The translations under genes were made by a program, and so were the position numbers. 20,449 bases of DNA, taken from the NCBI GenBank assembly GCA_902806015.1, contig CADCUZ010000162.1, forward strand, positions 1 to 20,449, in the 5' to 3' direction. Shown here piece by piece: positions 6,158 to 14,342 of this stretch. The notes under the pieces were generated by a model. It was not told the DNA's origin. It did no database searches and saw only the letters and a list, made by a program, of their open reading frames with translations. Each line of letters begins with the position of its first letter. Within the stretch, counting starts at the first letter, position 1. The stretch comes from an uncultured Rubrobacteraceae bacterium. GTDB taxonomy: Bacteria; Actinomycetota; Rubrobacteria; Rubrobacterales; Rubrobacteraceae.

Positions 6158-7284
6158 TGAAGTACGTGGACGAGTTCAGGAACGGCGAGATAGCCAGGGC
6201 GGTGGCGGCGCAGATTGCCTCGCTCACCGACCCGGGCCGGCACTACAAGCTCATGGAGGTCTGCGGGGGGCACACCCACACCATCTACCGGCACGGGATA
6301 AAAGACCTGTTGCCTGATCAGGTGGAGCTGGTGCACGGCCCAGGCTGCCCCGTCTGCGTGCTTCCCATGGGCCGGGTGGACGAGGGCGTAACCATAGCCG
6401 AGCGCCCCGAGGTCATCTTTACCTGCTTCGGGGACATGATGCGCGTGCCGGGATCCAGGGGAAACCTGCTGGAGGTGAAGGCCGAAGGCGCCGACATCCG
6501 CATGGTCTACTCGCCCCTAGACGCGCTGCGCATCGCGCGCGAGAACCCGGACCGCGAAGTGGTCTTCTACGCCATAGGTTTCGAGACCACGGCCCCCTCG
6601 ACGGCGCTCACGTTGCAGCGGGCGAAAAAGGAGGGCATCGAGAACTTTTCTGTCTTCTGCAACCACGTCACCATCGTGCCGCCGGTTCGGGCGCTTCTGG
6701 ATTCGCCGGACCTGCGCCTGGACGCGTTTATCGGGCCCGGGCACGTATCGACGGTGATCGGCTGCCGACCCTACGAGTTCATGCCCAAAGACTACGGCAA
6801 GCCGTGCGTGGTCGCCGGGTTCGAGCCGCTTGACCTCTTGCAATCCATCCTAATGCTCATGCACCAGCTCGATGAGGGGCGCTGCGAGGTCGAGAACCAG
6901 TACGGCAGGGTAGTGCTCTGGGAGGGGAACCTGCAGGCCCTCAGGAGCATGGCCGAGGTCTTCGAGCTTAGGCCTTACTTTGAGTGGCGGGGCCTGGGGT
7001 TTATCGCCCAGTCGGCGCTCAAGCTGTCGGCGGCCTACGCGGACTTCGACGCCGAGCTGCGCTACTCCACGCCGGGCGTGCGGGTGGCCGACCCCAAGGC
7101 CTGCCAGTGCGGCGAGGTCCTCAAAGGCGTGCTCAAGCCCCACGAGTGCAAGGTCTTCGGCACGGCCTGCACGCCGGAGCGTCCCCTGGGCGCGCTCATG
7201 GTCTCCTCCGAGGGCGCCTGCGCCGCCTACTACAACTTCGGCCGCAAGTCTTTCGAAAAGGTCGAGATAGGGTCGAAGGGATGA
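6157..7284 (+). CDS. hypD: Hydrogenase iron-cyanide assembly protein HypD
   Basis: A 375-aa protein of normal HypD length starting at GTG 6157, whose G is the last base of the preceding TAG. HypD is the iron-sulfur scaffold on which the Fe(CN)2CO group is built with HypC and HypE. Conserved motifs are CGGHTH (C36), GPGCPVCVLP (C64, C67), ETTAPSTA, the CNHV segment, and the C-terminal [4Fe-4S] region with CQCGEVLKG, HECKVFGTACTPERPLGALMVSSEGACAAY-type cysteines (listed as separate elements, about residues 310-360). The stop overlaps hypE in an ATGA (7281-7284). The frame is open further upstream in another gene, but only GTG 6157 gives the standard N-terminus (KYVDEFRN). Confidence 0.97.
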   Translation: MKYVDEFRNGEIARAVAAQIASLTDPGRHYKLMEVCGGHTHTIYRHGIKDLLPDQVELVHGPGCPVCVLPMGRVDEGVTIAERPEVIFTCFGDMMRVPGSRGNLLEVKAEGADIRMVYSPLDALRIARENPDREVVFYAIGFETTAPSTALTLQRAKKEGIENFSVFCNHVTIVPPVRALLDSPDLRLDAFIGPGHVSTVIGCRPYEFMPKDYGKPCVVAGFEPLDLLQSILMLMHQLDEGRCEVENQYGRVVLWEGNLQALRSMAEVFELRPYFEWRGLGFIAQSALKLSAAYADFDAELRYSTPGVRVADPKACQCGEVLKGVLKPHECKVFGTACTPERPLGALMVSSEGACAAYYNFGRKSFEKVEIGSKG

Positions 7285-8357
7285 GCGAGAGAGAGCAGCG
7301 CGTCCTCGATACCCTGGAGCAGAATCGCCGCCGGCCGCCGAGGTTCACAGCCCAGCGCATAGACATGAGCCACGGCGCCGGGGGCAAGGCGACCCACAAG
7401 CTCATAGAAGGCCTGCTCCTTCCGGCCCTGGACAACCACGTCCTCGCGCCGCTCTCCGACGCGGCCCTGATCCCCTTCGGAGACGCCCACCTCGCCCTGA
7501 CCACCGACTCTTTCGTGGTGCGCCCGCTCGTCTTCCCCGGCGGCTCCATCGGCGAGCTCGCGGTCAACGGCACCGTCAACGACCTCGCCGTCTCAGGCGC
7601 CACCCCGCTCGGTCTCTCCGTCGCCCTCATCATCGAGGAGGGGTTGGACACCGAAGTACTGGCCCACGAGGTCGACGCGATGGCGCGGGCCGCCGAGAGG
7701 GCCGGGGTACCCGTCGCCACCGGCGACACCAAGGTCGTCGAGCGCGGGAAGGGCGACGGCCTCTACGTCGTCACGACCGGGGTCGGGATCGCCGACCCGG
7801 AGCTGAACCTGTCGTCCGCATACGTGCGTCCCGGAGACAAGATCCTCTGTTCGGGCAGCCTAGGCGACCACGGGGCGGCCATCCTGATCGCGCGCGGAGA
7901 CCTTGAGCTCGAAGCCGAAGTCCTCTCAGACACGCGGCCCCTGACCCCCCTGACGCGGGCCCTCAAAGAGTCCGCGGGACCCGGATTGCGTTTCATGCGG
8001 GACCCAACGCGCGGCGGCGTGGGGACCGTCCTGAACGAGCTTGCCCGCGACTCCGGGTACGGGGTGGCGCTCTGGGAGGAGAGGCTCCCGGTACGGGACG
8101 TGGTAAACGGGGCGTGCGAGATCCTGGGCATAGACCCCCTCTACGTCGCCAACGAGGGCAAGCTCCTCGCCGTGGTCTCCCCCGAAACCGCGGACGCTGC
8201 GCTTGAAGCGTTGCGCGGCCTCGAAGGCGGCGAGGACGCCCAGATAATCGGCGAAGTACGCGAGGAGCCCGCGCGCATGGTCGTGATGCACACGCAGTTC
8301 GGCGGCACCCGCATGATCGACATGCTCGTCGGCGACCCGTTGCCGAGGATCTGTTAG
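7281..8357 (+). CDS. hypE: Hydrogenase maturation protein HypE
   Basis: A 358-aa AIR-synthase-like ATPase (PurM fold) that dehydrates its C-terminal thiocarboxamide to thiocyanate, supplying CN- to the iron on HypCD. Visible are MSHGAGGK, TDSFVV, the NGTVNDLAVSGATP loop, ATGDTKVV, the RDPTRGGVGTVLNE motif, and the essential C-terminal Cys in PRIC (C358). ATG 7281 overlaps the hypD stop and gives a normal N-terminus apart from about 25 extra residues before the RIDMSHGAGG core. The much longer open frame upstream (from about 6984) is just hypD read out of frame. Confidence 0.97.
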   Translation: MSEREQRVLDTLEQNRRRPPRFTAQRIDMSHGAGGKATHKLIEGLLLPALDNHVLAPLSDAALIPFGDAHLALTTDSFVVRPLVFPGGSIGELAVNGTVNDLAVSGATPLGLSVALIIEEGLDTEVLAHEVDAMARAAERAGVPVATGDTKVVERGKGDGLYVVTTGVGIADPELNLSSAYVRPGDKILCSGSLGDHGAAILIARGDLELEAEVLSDTRPLTPLTRALKESAGPGLRFMRDPTRGGVGTVLNELARDSGYGVALWEERLPVRDVVNGACEILGIDPLYVANEGKLLAVVSPETADAALEALRGLEGGEDAQIIGEVREEPARMVVMHTQFGGTRMIDMLVGDPLPRIC

Positions 8358-8370
8358 GGAGGTAAGGCGG

Positions 8371-8886
8371 GTGTATGAGGGGCTTGCAACCGACGATCAG
8401 AGTGTCCGCGCCCCGGCAGGCGGCGATAGATTCCGGGAGCGGCGTAGGGTATTCGGCTCCATGTCGATCGACCGCAAGGTGTCCGCTTCGGATACGAACG
8501 GCGGCTTCTTCGTCATCGAGAACACCGATGCACTCAAGGGTGGGCCGCCGCGGCACTACCATCATAGGCAAGAAGAGCGGTTCCACGTCATCGACAGCGA
8601 ATACAGTATCGAAATCGGCGACGAGCATCATCAGCTGGGTCCCGGTGATTCCGTACTCGTGCCGCGTGTCTGGGCTCGCGCCGGAGAAGGGGGTGGCAGG
8701 CTGATCGTCGCCTTCCAACCCACAGGCCAGATGGAGGCGTGCTTTGGCGCATCGGGGAACGCAAGAGGCACCCCGGCGCGTGAGGAGCCTCAGATACTGT
8801 TTGGCTCGCGCGGCACGCCAAGTGACCGGACCACCCCTACTGATCCCATGACCTGCCCGGGGCCCGGCACACCGGGTTGCCGGTGA
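8371..8886 (+). CDS. Cupin-domain protein, probably degenerate (frameshifted C-terminus)
   Basis: GTG 8371 follows GGGAGGT (8358-8364). The 171-aa reading frame is a single-domain cupin: RKVSASDTNGGFFVIENTD, then motif 1 GGPPRHYHHRQEERF (H62, H64, H65, E68/E69) and GPGDSVLVPR of motif 2. Two lesions are apparent. First, after VPR the usual G-x-x-H of motif 2 is missing (VPRVWARAGEG), so a metal ligand is gone, and the Gly ending motif 1 is Ser (VIDSEY). Second, the C-terminus leaves the family pattern at about residue 146; in the next frame bases 8816-8851 read RQVTGPPLLIP-stop, the usual family ending, implying one extra base near 8803-8815. The intact gene would have ended at 8851. Likely a recent pseudogene or a sequence error. 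Confidence 0.65.
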   Translation: MYEGLATDDQSVRAPAGGDRFRERRRVFGSMSIDRKVSASDTNGGFFVIENTDALKGGPPRHYHHRQEERFHVIDSEYSIEIGDEHHQLGPGDSVLVPRVWARAGEGGGRLIVAFQPTGQMEACFGASGNARGTPAREEPQILFGSRGTPSDRTTPTDPMTCPGPGTPGCR

Positions 8887-8924
8887 CGGTTTGGCCGTCG
8901 GAGACGGAGAAGGGAGCTTCTGCG

Positions 8925-9431
8925 TTGTTCAACGGGACCATCGCCGACGAACGGGAGGTCTTGGATGCCTGTCTTGGCCATCTGCACGTCGGCGCCGGAC
9001 AGGTGGTCCGCTCTTTGACCCTTAGCGGGCTGCGCGGGGAGGTCGACGAGGGGCGTATGCTCTCTTACCTGCGCGAGAACCTCGTAGGCCTCGGCGAAGA
9101 GACGCTGGCCGACTTTGTGGCGAAGAACCGCGAGAGGCACACGATCAGACCCGACTTCGACCCGGATGGGCGGTTTATCTGCCTGGATGATACGGAATTT
9201 TACCGGGTCTTCAGGGACGGGGAGGGGTGGGAGCGTTTCCGCCGGTTGTTCCCCGGCTCGGACGGCACGCTCCGGTTCTCGCGGGTCGGGCTCGACCGGG
9301 GCGGGACGCAGGCCTTGATCTACGCCGGACAGCAGTTCGACTGGAACGTGGGCTCCGGCGGTTACCGGCTGTTCTCGAAGCGCGACGGCTCGTGGGCCGA
9401 GCGCGGCAAAGTGGGGGCGTGGATCTCATGA
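8925..9431 (+). CDS. Unrecognised protein between hypE and the SIS gene
   Basis: A 168-aa product if read from TTG 8925, which has AAGGGAG (8910-8916) 8 nt upstream; TTG 8877 or GTG 8883 are longer alternatives without a ribosome site. It is soluble, without signal peptide or membrane helix. The C-terminal part (RFSRVGLDRGGTQALIYAG, GGYRLFSKRDGSW and GKVGAWIS) resembles beta-sheet repeats in hypothetical proteins where a final W-I-S follows a strand, but I cannot name a family. The stop overlaps the next gene in ATGA (9428-9431), so the two are translationally coupled. Its location inside a hyp operon is the only clue to function. Confidence 0.65.
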   Translation: MFNGTIADEREVLDACLGHLHVGAGQVVRSLTLSGLRGEVDEGRMLSYLRENLVGLGEETLADFVAKNRERHTIRPDFDPDGRFICLDDTEFYRVFRDGEGWERFRRLFPGSDGTLRFSRVGLDRGGTQALIYAGQQFDWNVGSGGYRLFSKRDGSWAERGKVGAWIS

Positions 9432-10624
9432 GCACCAGCCGACAAGTGGACGCGAACGCCCTCGCCGCCCGAAGCAGGGAACAGCTGCTCCGACGCAACG
9501 CCATCTTCGAGTCCTTTTTCGAGACCGAGGCATCGCGCCTGGCCGGGGCCTGCCACGAGATGTCCCGCCGGTTCCTGGCGGGCGGACGACTGCTGGCGTT
9601 CGGGCGCGGTTCGGCGAGGACGGACGCCGAGCACGTCTCGGTGGAGTTCGTGCACCCGGTGATCGTCGGCAAGAGGGCCCTGCCGGCCTTAGACGTGGGG
9701 CCGGACTTCGAGAGGCGTCTGCCGGTGATCGTGCGCCCGGAGGACATGGTGATGGGCTTCGCTTTCCCTGAGCCGGACGGGTCGGTGGAGCGGGCGCTCA
9801 GGGCGGCGCGGGGGCGGGGGGCGCTGACTTTCGCGCTGACGGGGGAGGCGGGGGAGTACTCGTTCATGCCGCCGGACGGGGACCCGTTCGTGGTCCAGGA
9901 GGTCTTTGAGGTCCTCTACCACGTGCTCTGGGAGACGGTCCACGTGTACTTCGAGCACCGCGAGCAGGGCCACGACGTCGGCAATTCATCGTTCCTCTAC
10001 CCCTTTCTCGGCAAGGGCCAGCAACCGCTCGAAGAGGTCGTAGAAGGGGTGCAGGGCTCGATGCTCCAGAAGATGCAAGAGACGAACCGCCTGCGGGCTA
10101 CCGCCTCAGAGACAGAATCCGGCGCCATCTCGGAGGTGGCCAGGGTGGTGTCCGGGCAGCTGGAGCGGGGAGGTAAGCTTATCGCCTTCGGCAACGGCGG
10201 CTCCGCCACGGACGCCAACGATCTGGTCGCCGATTGCGCGGATCCGCCGCCGGGTCTGGGGCCCGTCCCTGCGGTCTCGCTCTCCGCGGAGCCGGCCAAC
10301 ATCACGGCCATCGCCAACGACATCGGGACGCAGGCCATCTTCACCCGCCAGTTAATCGCCCACGCGGGGCCGGATGACGTGGCCGTGGGCATCTCCACGA
10401 GCGGGGGGTCGGCCAACATACTCGCCGCCCTCGCCGAGGCCCGCAAGCGCGCGCTACTCACCGTCGGCATCTTGGGCTACGACGGCGGAAGAATAGTTAG
10501 TGAGCACCTCGCAGACCACACGATAGTCGTCCGCTCGGACTACATCCCCCGCATCCAGGAGGTCCAGGCGTCGATCTATCACGTCCTTCGTGGCCTTATA
10601 GAGGGACCCGGGGGGGCGGGCTGA
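9428..10624 (+). CDS. Tandem SIS-domain protein, GmhA-like, within hyp operon
   Basis: A 398-aa protein starting at ATG 9428. It is a fusion of two sedoheptulose-7-phosphate-isomerase-like SIS domains. Domain 1 (about 20-180) has FGRGSARTDAEHVSVEF and FVVQEVFEVLYHV: residues D66, H69, E73, Q157 and H165 match E. coli GmhA Asp58, His61, Glu65, Gln172 and His180, but the Ser/Thr phosphate loop is lost (GFAFPEPDG). Domain 2 (about 210-395) keeps FGNGGSATDAND, GISTSGGSANILAALAEA and RIQEVQASIYHV, but the His61/Glu65 positions are D265 and D269. Each half thus retains a different part of the site. In hyp operons a GmhA-like SIS protein is, as I recall, recurrent in Actinobacteria but unexplained. 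The substrate is unknown; heptose synthesis is not suggested by the neighbours. Confidence 0.85.
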   Translation: MSTSRQVDANALAARSREQLLRRNAIFESFFETEASRLAGACHEMSRRFLAGGRLLAFGRGSARTDAEHVSVEFVHPVIVGKRALPALDVGPDFERRLPVIVRPEDMVMGFAFPEPDGSVERALRAARGRGALTFALTGEAGEYSFMPPDGDPFVVQEVFEVLYHVLWETVHVYFEHREQGHDVGNSSFLYPFLGKGQQPLEEVVEGVQGSMLQKMQETNRLRATASETESGAISEVARVVSGQLERGGKLIAFGNGGSATDANDLVADCADPPPGLGPVPAVSLSAEPANITAIANDIGTQAIFTRQLIAHAGPDDVAVGISTSGGSANILAALAEARKRALLTVGILGYDGGRIVSEHLADHTIVVRSDYIPRIQEVQASIYHVLRGLIEGPGGAG

Positions 10625-10627
10625 CCC

Positions 10628-10993
10628 GTGCACGAGCTTTCCATAGCCGCGCACGTCGTCGGCATAGCCGCCCGACACGCCGAGGGCCGCCGGGTGACGA
10701 AGGTCTTCCTTAAGGTCGGCCACCTCCGCCAGGTCGTCCCCTCGGCCCTCGCGTTCAGCTTCGAGCTCGTGGCCCAGGGAACCCCGGTGGAGGATGCTGA
10801 GCTTATCCTCGAGGCGGTCCCCGCCACCGGACGCTGCCGCGACTGCGGCGCCGAGAGCCGCCTCGACGGCTTCCCCCTCCTGTGCGGGGCGTGCGGGGGC
10901 CTGGACCTCGGGATCACGCAAGGAGAAGAACTCTACGTCGAATCGCTGGAGATGGAGGAGCAGGAAGACGAAAAGCCCAAAGCTGACCGCTGA
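10628..10993 (+). CDS. hypA: Hydrogenase nickel-insertion protein HypA
   Basis: A 121-aa protein that delivers nickel with HypB. GTG 10628 is the only start giving the obligatory MHELSI N-terminus, whose His2 and Glu3 bind Ni. A rubredoxin-like zinc site is present as CRDC (C70, C73) and CGAC (C86, C89). The C-terminus adds an acidic tail after the usual end (MEEQEDEKPKADR). It begins 3 nt after the SIS gene and is followed by hypB after 25 nt. Confidence 0.97.
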   Translation: MHELSIAAHVVGIAARHAEGRRVTKVFLKVGHLRQVVPSALAFSFELVAQGTPVEDAELILEAVPATGRCRDCGAESRLDGFPLLCGACGGLDLGITQGEELYVESLEMEEQEDEKPKADR

Positions 10994-11018
10994 AAGCGCC
11001 GACCACAGGGAGGCAACC

Positions 11019-11693
11019 ATGCACCGCACCGCCGTCAAGAAGGTGGTACTCGAAGGAGTACTGGACGCCAACGACGCGCTCGCCCAGGCCAACCGCCTGC
11101 GGTTCGACCACGCCGGCAACTTCGTCGTGAACATGATGAGCTCGCCCGGCGCGGGGAAGACCGCGCTGCTGGAGCACACGCTCGACCGGACGCTCGGGAA
11201 GGTCCGGATCGGGGTGCTGGAAGGCGACGTGCAGACGACGCTCGACGCCGACAGGCTCGCGCGCTTTCACACCCCGATCGTGCAGGTCAACACCGACGCG
11301 GGTTTCGGCGGCGAGTGCCACCTCGACGCGAACATGGTCCGCTCTGGCCTGGCCGAGCTCCCGCTGCACGACATCGACGTGCTCGTCATAGAGAACGTGG
11401 GGAACCTCGTCTGCCCGGCTGAGTTCAAGGTGGGCGAAGACGTCAGGGTGATGGTCTACTCGATCACCGAAGGAGAAGAGAAGCCCCTCAAGTACCCCCT
11501 GATGTTCCGCTCGGCCGACCTCATCCTGGTGAACAAGGTGGACCTCCTCCCGCACCTCCACTTCGACCTTGAGCTTTTCTTGCGCAACCTGGGCGCGGTA
11601 AACCCCGGCGTCGAACGCATCCTCACCAGCGCCGCCACCGGACAGGGGATAGACGAGTGGTGCGCCTGGCTGCGCGGGCGTGCGGGCGCCTGA
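11019..11693 (+). CDS. hypB: Hydrogenase nickel-insertion GTPase HypB
   Basis: A 224-aa SIMIBI-class GTPase that powers nickel transfer. ATG 11019 follows AGGGAGG (11007-11013). Motifs are Walker A SSPGAGKT (41-48), GVLEGDVQTTLDADR, the G-domain metal site C100-H101 (GECHLDA) with C132 in NVGNLVCPAEF, and the base-specificity motif NKVD (172-175). The N-terminal CxxCGC nickel site and the His-rich nickel-storage stretch of some HypB proteins are absent, so it is the minimal type, which depends on HypA or other metallochaperones for nickel. The open frame extends upstream to 10794, but that is hypA in another frame. It is the last hydrogenase gene in the window. Confidence 0.97.
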   Translation: MHRTAVKKVVLEGVLDANDALAQANRLRFDHAGNFVVNMMSSPGAGKTALLEHTLDRTLGKVRIGVLEGDVQTTLDADRLARFHTPIVQVNTDAGFGGECHLDANMVRSGLAELPLHDIDVLVIENVGNLVCPAEFKVGEDVRVMVYSITEGEEKPLKYPLMFRSADLILVNKVDLLPHLHFDLELFLRNLGAVNPGVERILTSAATGQGIDEWCAWLRGRAGA

Positions 11694-11879
11694 ACGTCTG
11701 CGCCCGGCAAGAATCCCCGCAACAGGGGCAACTACCCTCCACCCGTCCTCCGGAGTAGGGTAAGCTCTGTCACCACCGGCGCGGGCCGGGGGTAATAGAC
11801 TTCTGTCAGGCGCTTACAAGGGGGTTCGCGCGTTTTGCAGGGTAGCGGCGAGAGCCTGAAAGCAAGGACTTTGTTGGCG
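11694..11879 (+). other. Intergenic region between hypB and hemL
   Basis: These 186 nt separate the hydrogenase genes from the heme/menaquinone block. They contain a short hairpin CCCC/GGGG (11715-11718/11725-11728) and a GC-rich one CCGGC/GCCGG with a 4-nt loop (11776-11780/11785-11789). Neither is followed by a T-run, so an intrinsic terminator is not convincing. A hemL promoter is expected here, but I see no pair of clear -35 and -10 elements. Confidence 0.4.
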
Positions 11880-13163
11880 ATGGACCGTTCCGCCCGGCTC
11901 ATGGAGCGGGCGGTAAAGAGGCTGCCCGGCGGCGTCAACAGCCCCGTGCGGGCCTTCCGCTCCGTGGGCGGCGACCCGTTGTTCATGGAGCGCGGCGAAG
12001 GCTCGACCATCTTCGACGTCGACGGTAACGCCTACGTGGACTACGTGATGAGCTACGGGCCGCTCGTCCTCGGCCACGCCTACCCCGAGGTGGTCGAGGC
12101 CATAGGGCGCACCGCCCGCAAGGGGACCACCTTCGGCGCGCCGACGGGGCTGGAGGTGGGGGTCGCGGAGCTCGTGTGCGAGATGGTCCCCTCCGTAGAG
12201 ATGGTCCGCATGACGAATTCCGGCACGGAGGCGACGATGAGCGCCATCCGGCTCGCCCGCGGCCACACCAAGCGCGAGCGCATCCTCAAGTTCGAGGGCA
12301 ACTACCACGGCCACGGCGACGCCCTGCTCGTCTCGGCCGGCTCCGGCGTGGCCACTTTGGGCCTCCCGGACAGCCCCGGCGTGACGAAGGGGGCCGCCAA
12401 GGACACGGCCGTCCTCCCGTACAACGACCTTGAGGCCGTGCGGGAATTGTTCGAGCGGGAGGGCGAGCAGTTCGCCGCCGTCATCCTCGAGCCCGTCGCC
12501 GGGAACATGGGCTGCGTGCCGCCCGCGGAGGGCTACCTCAAAGGGCTGCGGGCGCTCACGCAGGAGCACGGGGTCGTCCTGATCTTCGACGAGGTGATGA
12601 GCGGCTTCAGGGTGGCCCGCGGCGGGGCGCAGGAGCGATACGGCGTCGTGCCGGACCTGACGTGCCTGGGCAAGATCATCGGCGGCGGGTTGCCGGTCGG
12701 GGCTTACGGCGGAAAGCGCGAGATCATGGACCTCATCGCGCCCTCCGGCCCCGTCTACCAGGCCGGCACCCTCTCGGGTAACCCCCTGGCGATGGCCGCC
12801 GGCCTCGTCACCTTGAAGGCCGTGCGCGAGCCGGGGGTCCATGAGCGCCTAGAGGAGCTCGGGGCGCGTTGGAAGAGCGGGATGGAGGCGGTCGCCTCGC
12901 AGGGCGATCTGCCGTGCACGGTGAACTCGGTGGGCTCGATGGTGAGCATCTTCTTTGCCGAGGGCCCCGTAACGGACTTCGCCTCGGCAGCCCGTTCGGA
13001 CACGGGGGCCTTTAGGGACTTTTTCTGGCACATGCTCTCCCGTGGTGTCTACCTGGCGCCGAGCCAGTACGAGGCCGGGTTCATCTCCGCCGCTCACTCG
13101 GACGAGGACCTGGACAAGACCTTTGAGGCGGCCCGCGAGTGGTTCGTCGGGAGGAAGGGCTGA
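11880..13163 (+). CDS. hemL: Glutamate-1-semialdehyde 2,1-aminomutase HemL
   Basis: A 427-aa PLP enzyme converting glutamate-1-semialdehyde to 5-aminolevulinate, the first committed tetrapyrrole precursor. It begins [25 protein letters not shown], the usual HemL N-terminus (first 20 residues), so I chose ATG 11880 (AAGGA at 11864-11868) over TTG 11835. Other motifs are [34 protein letters not shown] (D237) and the Schiff-base lysine K265 in [17 protein letters not shown]. Length equals the family norm. The stop overlaps the next gene's ATG by one base. hemA and hemBCD are not in the window. Confidence 0.96.
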   Translation: MDRSARLMERAVKRLPGGVNSPVRAFRSVGGDPLFMERGEGSTIFDVDGNAYVDYVMSYGPLVLGHAYPEVVEAIGRTARKGTTFGAPTGLEVGVAELVCEMVPSVEMVRMTNSGTEATMSAIRLARGHTKRERILKFEGNYHGHGDALLVSAGSGVATLGLPDSPGVTKGAAKDTAVLPYNDLEAVRELFEREGEQFAAVILEPVAGNMGCVPPAEGYLKGLRALTQEHGVVLIFDEVMSGFRVARGGAQERYGVVPDLTCLGKIIGGGLPVGAYGGKREIMDLIAPSGPVYQAGTLSGNPLAMAAGLVTLKAVREPGVHERLEELGARWKSGMEAVASQGDLPCTVNSVGSMVSIFFAEGPVTDFASAARSDTGAFRDFFWHMLSRGVYLAPSQYEAGFISAAHSDEDLDKTFEAAREWFVGRKG

Positions 13164-13600
13164 TGGAGGGGACGTGGCGGCGAACGCCCGAGGTCTCGCT
13201 CGAAGACGTGTTCCTTAAGGCCGCGGCGGGCTTGCCGCGGGGCGACGACCTCCGCGCGGAGGTCGTCGCCGAGGCCCTCGGGTACCTGCAGCGGGGCTTC
13301 GACGCGCACTACGGCGGCGGGCCCGGGGGCGCGACGGACGACGCCGTGCTCGTGGGGGACAACGCCTATGCGCTCTCCGTGCAGGCCATCGCCCGGCTCG
13401 ACGAGCCGCGCTTCGTGGCGGTGGCGAGCCGCATGATCCGGGACGGCGCCGGCCGCATCGCCTCCGGCGAGGTCGTCACCGTGGAGACCTGGACGCCGCA
13501 CCTGGCTGGCCTGCTCGACGTGGTCTCCGGGGAGGGCGCCTCGGGGTCGGAAGAGAGGGTTCGTCGCGCCGCGCGGGAGCTTCGTGACGGGGCCGAGTAA
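13163..13600 (+). CDS. Small protein before menG, possible HepS-like prenyl synthase subunit
   Basis: ATG 13163 overlaps the hemL stop by one base and follows GGGAGGAAGG (13149-13158). It gives 145 aa. The middle, VLVGDNAYALSVQAIARLDEPRFV (key words LVGD, AYAL, ARL), looks like the helix pair after the LxGDY motif in regulatory or small subunits of two-component polyprenyl synthases, compared from memory with B. subtilis HepS. It overlaps menG by 17 nt, and a polyprenyl synthase follows menG: the same order as hepS-menG-hepT in Bacillus. It is shorter than HepS (about 250 aa) and lacks any DDxxD motif, so it would be non-catalytic. The assignment is tentative; otherwise it is an unknown protein. 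Confidence 0.5.
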   Translation: MEGTWRRTPEVSLEDVFLKAAAGLPRGDDLRAEVVAEALGYLQRGFDAHYGGGPGGATDDAVLVGDNAYALSVQAIARLDEPRFVAVASRMIRDGAGRIASGEVVTVETWTPHLAGLLDVVSGEGASGSEERVRRAARELRDGAE

Positions 13601-14342
13601 CCCCCTAGGAACGGCCGGAGAGAACCTGCCCTCCGGCGAGGAGCGGGCCCGACTCGTGCGGCAGATGTTCGACCGCATAGCCGGCCGCTACGAGCTCTTG
13701 AACGCCGTCATGACCGCGGGCCTGTACAAGGTCTGGAACCGGAAGGTGGTCCGGGCGACGGGCCTTCGCCCCGGCGACGCGGCCCTCGACCTCGCCTGCG
13801 GCACCGGGAGTTTGACCCGCTCGCTCGCGAACGCCGTCGGTCCGACGGGCTCCGTGCTCGGCTTGGACTTTTCGCCCGAGATGCTGCGCGCCGCGCAGGC
13901 CAGGCCCGCGCCCAACGTCGAGTACCGGCTCGGGGACGCGACGGATCTTGCCGGCGTGCCGTCGGGGCGGTTCGACGCGGCGACCATCGCCTACGGCGCC
14001 CGCAACATCCCCAACCTCGACGGCCTCTTCGCCGAGATGGCCCGGGTGCTCAAGCCCGGGGGCAAGGCCGTCTGCCTGGAGATAGCCCGGCCCGCGGGAC
14101 GGCTCCCCGGCGCGTTCTACGGGCTGTGGTTCGACAGAGTCGTGCCAAAGGTGGGCGGCTTGATCTCCGGCGACGCCCGCGCGTACTCGTATTTACCGGA
14201 ATCGGTGAAAGAGTTCGTGGCGCCCGATGAGTTAGCTGTCATAATGGGGCGCAATGGATTACAAAATGTTACATGGGAGAGAATCGGGGGCGGCATCATC
14301 ACCCTCCACCGCGGAGCGGGAAGCCTCCACGGACCCCGGTAA
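13584..14342 (+). CDS. menG: Demethylmenaquinone methyltransferase MenG (UbiE family)
   Basis: A 252-aa SAM-dependent class I methyltransferase that performs the final C-methylation of menaquinone. SAM motif I is DLACGTGSLT (about residues 69-78), followed by GLDFSPEML, and the UbiE signatures FDRIAGRYELLNAVMTAGL and YGARNIPNLDGLFAEMARVLKPGG are present as separate blocks. GTG 13584 lies inside the end of the preceding gene. The C-terminus runs about 8 residues past the usual GGIITLHRG end. The downstream prenyl synthase and the likely MqnF support menaquinone, not ubiquinone, as the substrate. Confidence 0.93.
   Translation: MTGPSNPLGTAGENLPSGEERARLVRQMFDRIAGRYELLNAVMTAGLYKVWNRKVVRATGLRPGDAALDLACGTGSLTRSLANAVGPTGSVLGLDFSPEMLRAAQARPAPNVEYRLGDATDLAGVPSGRFDAATIAYGARNIPNLDGLFAEMARVLKPGGKAVCLEIARPAGRLPGAFYGLWFDRVVPKVGGLISGDARAYSYLPESVKEFVAPDELAVIMGRNGLQNVTWERIGGGIITLHRGAGSLHGPR

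Noticed and set aside
6984..7280. Upstream in-frame extension of hypE
   Set aside because: It reads hypD out of frame and gives an Arg-rich non-homologous segment; ATG 7281 overlaps the hypD stop and is the natural start.
9227..9427. Upstream in-frame extension of the SIS protein
   Set aside because: It reads the preceding gene out of frame and is Arg/Gly-rich; ATG 9428 overlaps the previous stop in the usual coupled manner.
10794..11018. Upstream in-frame extension of hypB
   Set aside because: It overlaps hypA in another frame; ATG 11019 has a good ribosome site and gives a normal minimal HypB. The Cys-containing residues in the extension do not form the CxxCGC motif.
11715..11789. Hairpins after hypB as an intrinsic terminator
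   Set aside because: Stems are only 4-5 bp and no T-run follows; a terminator may exist but cannot be shown.
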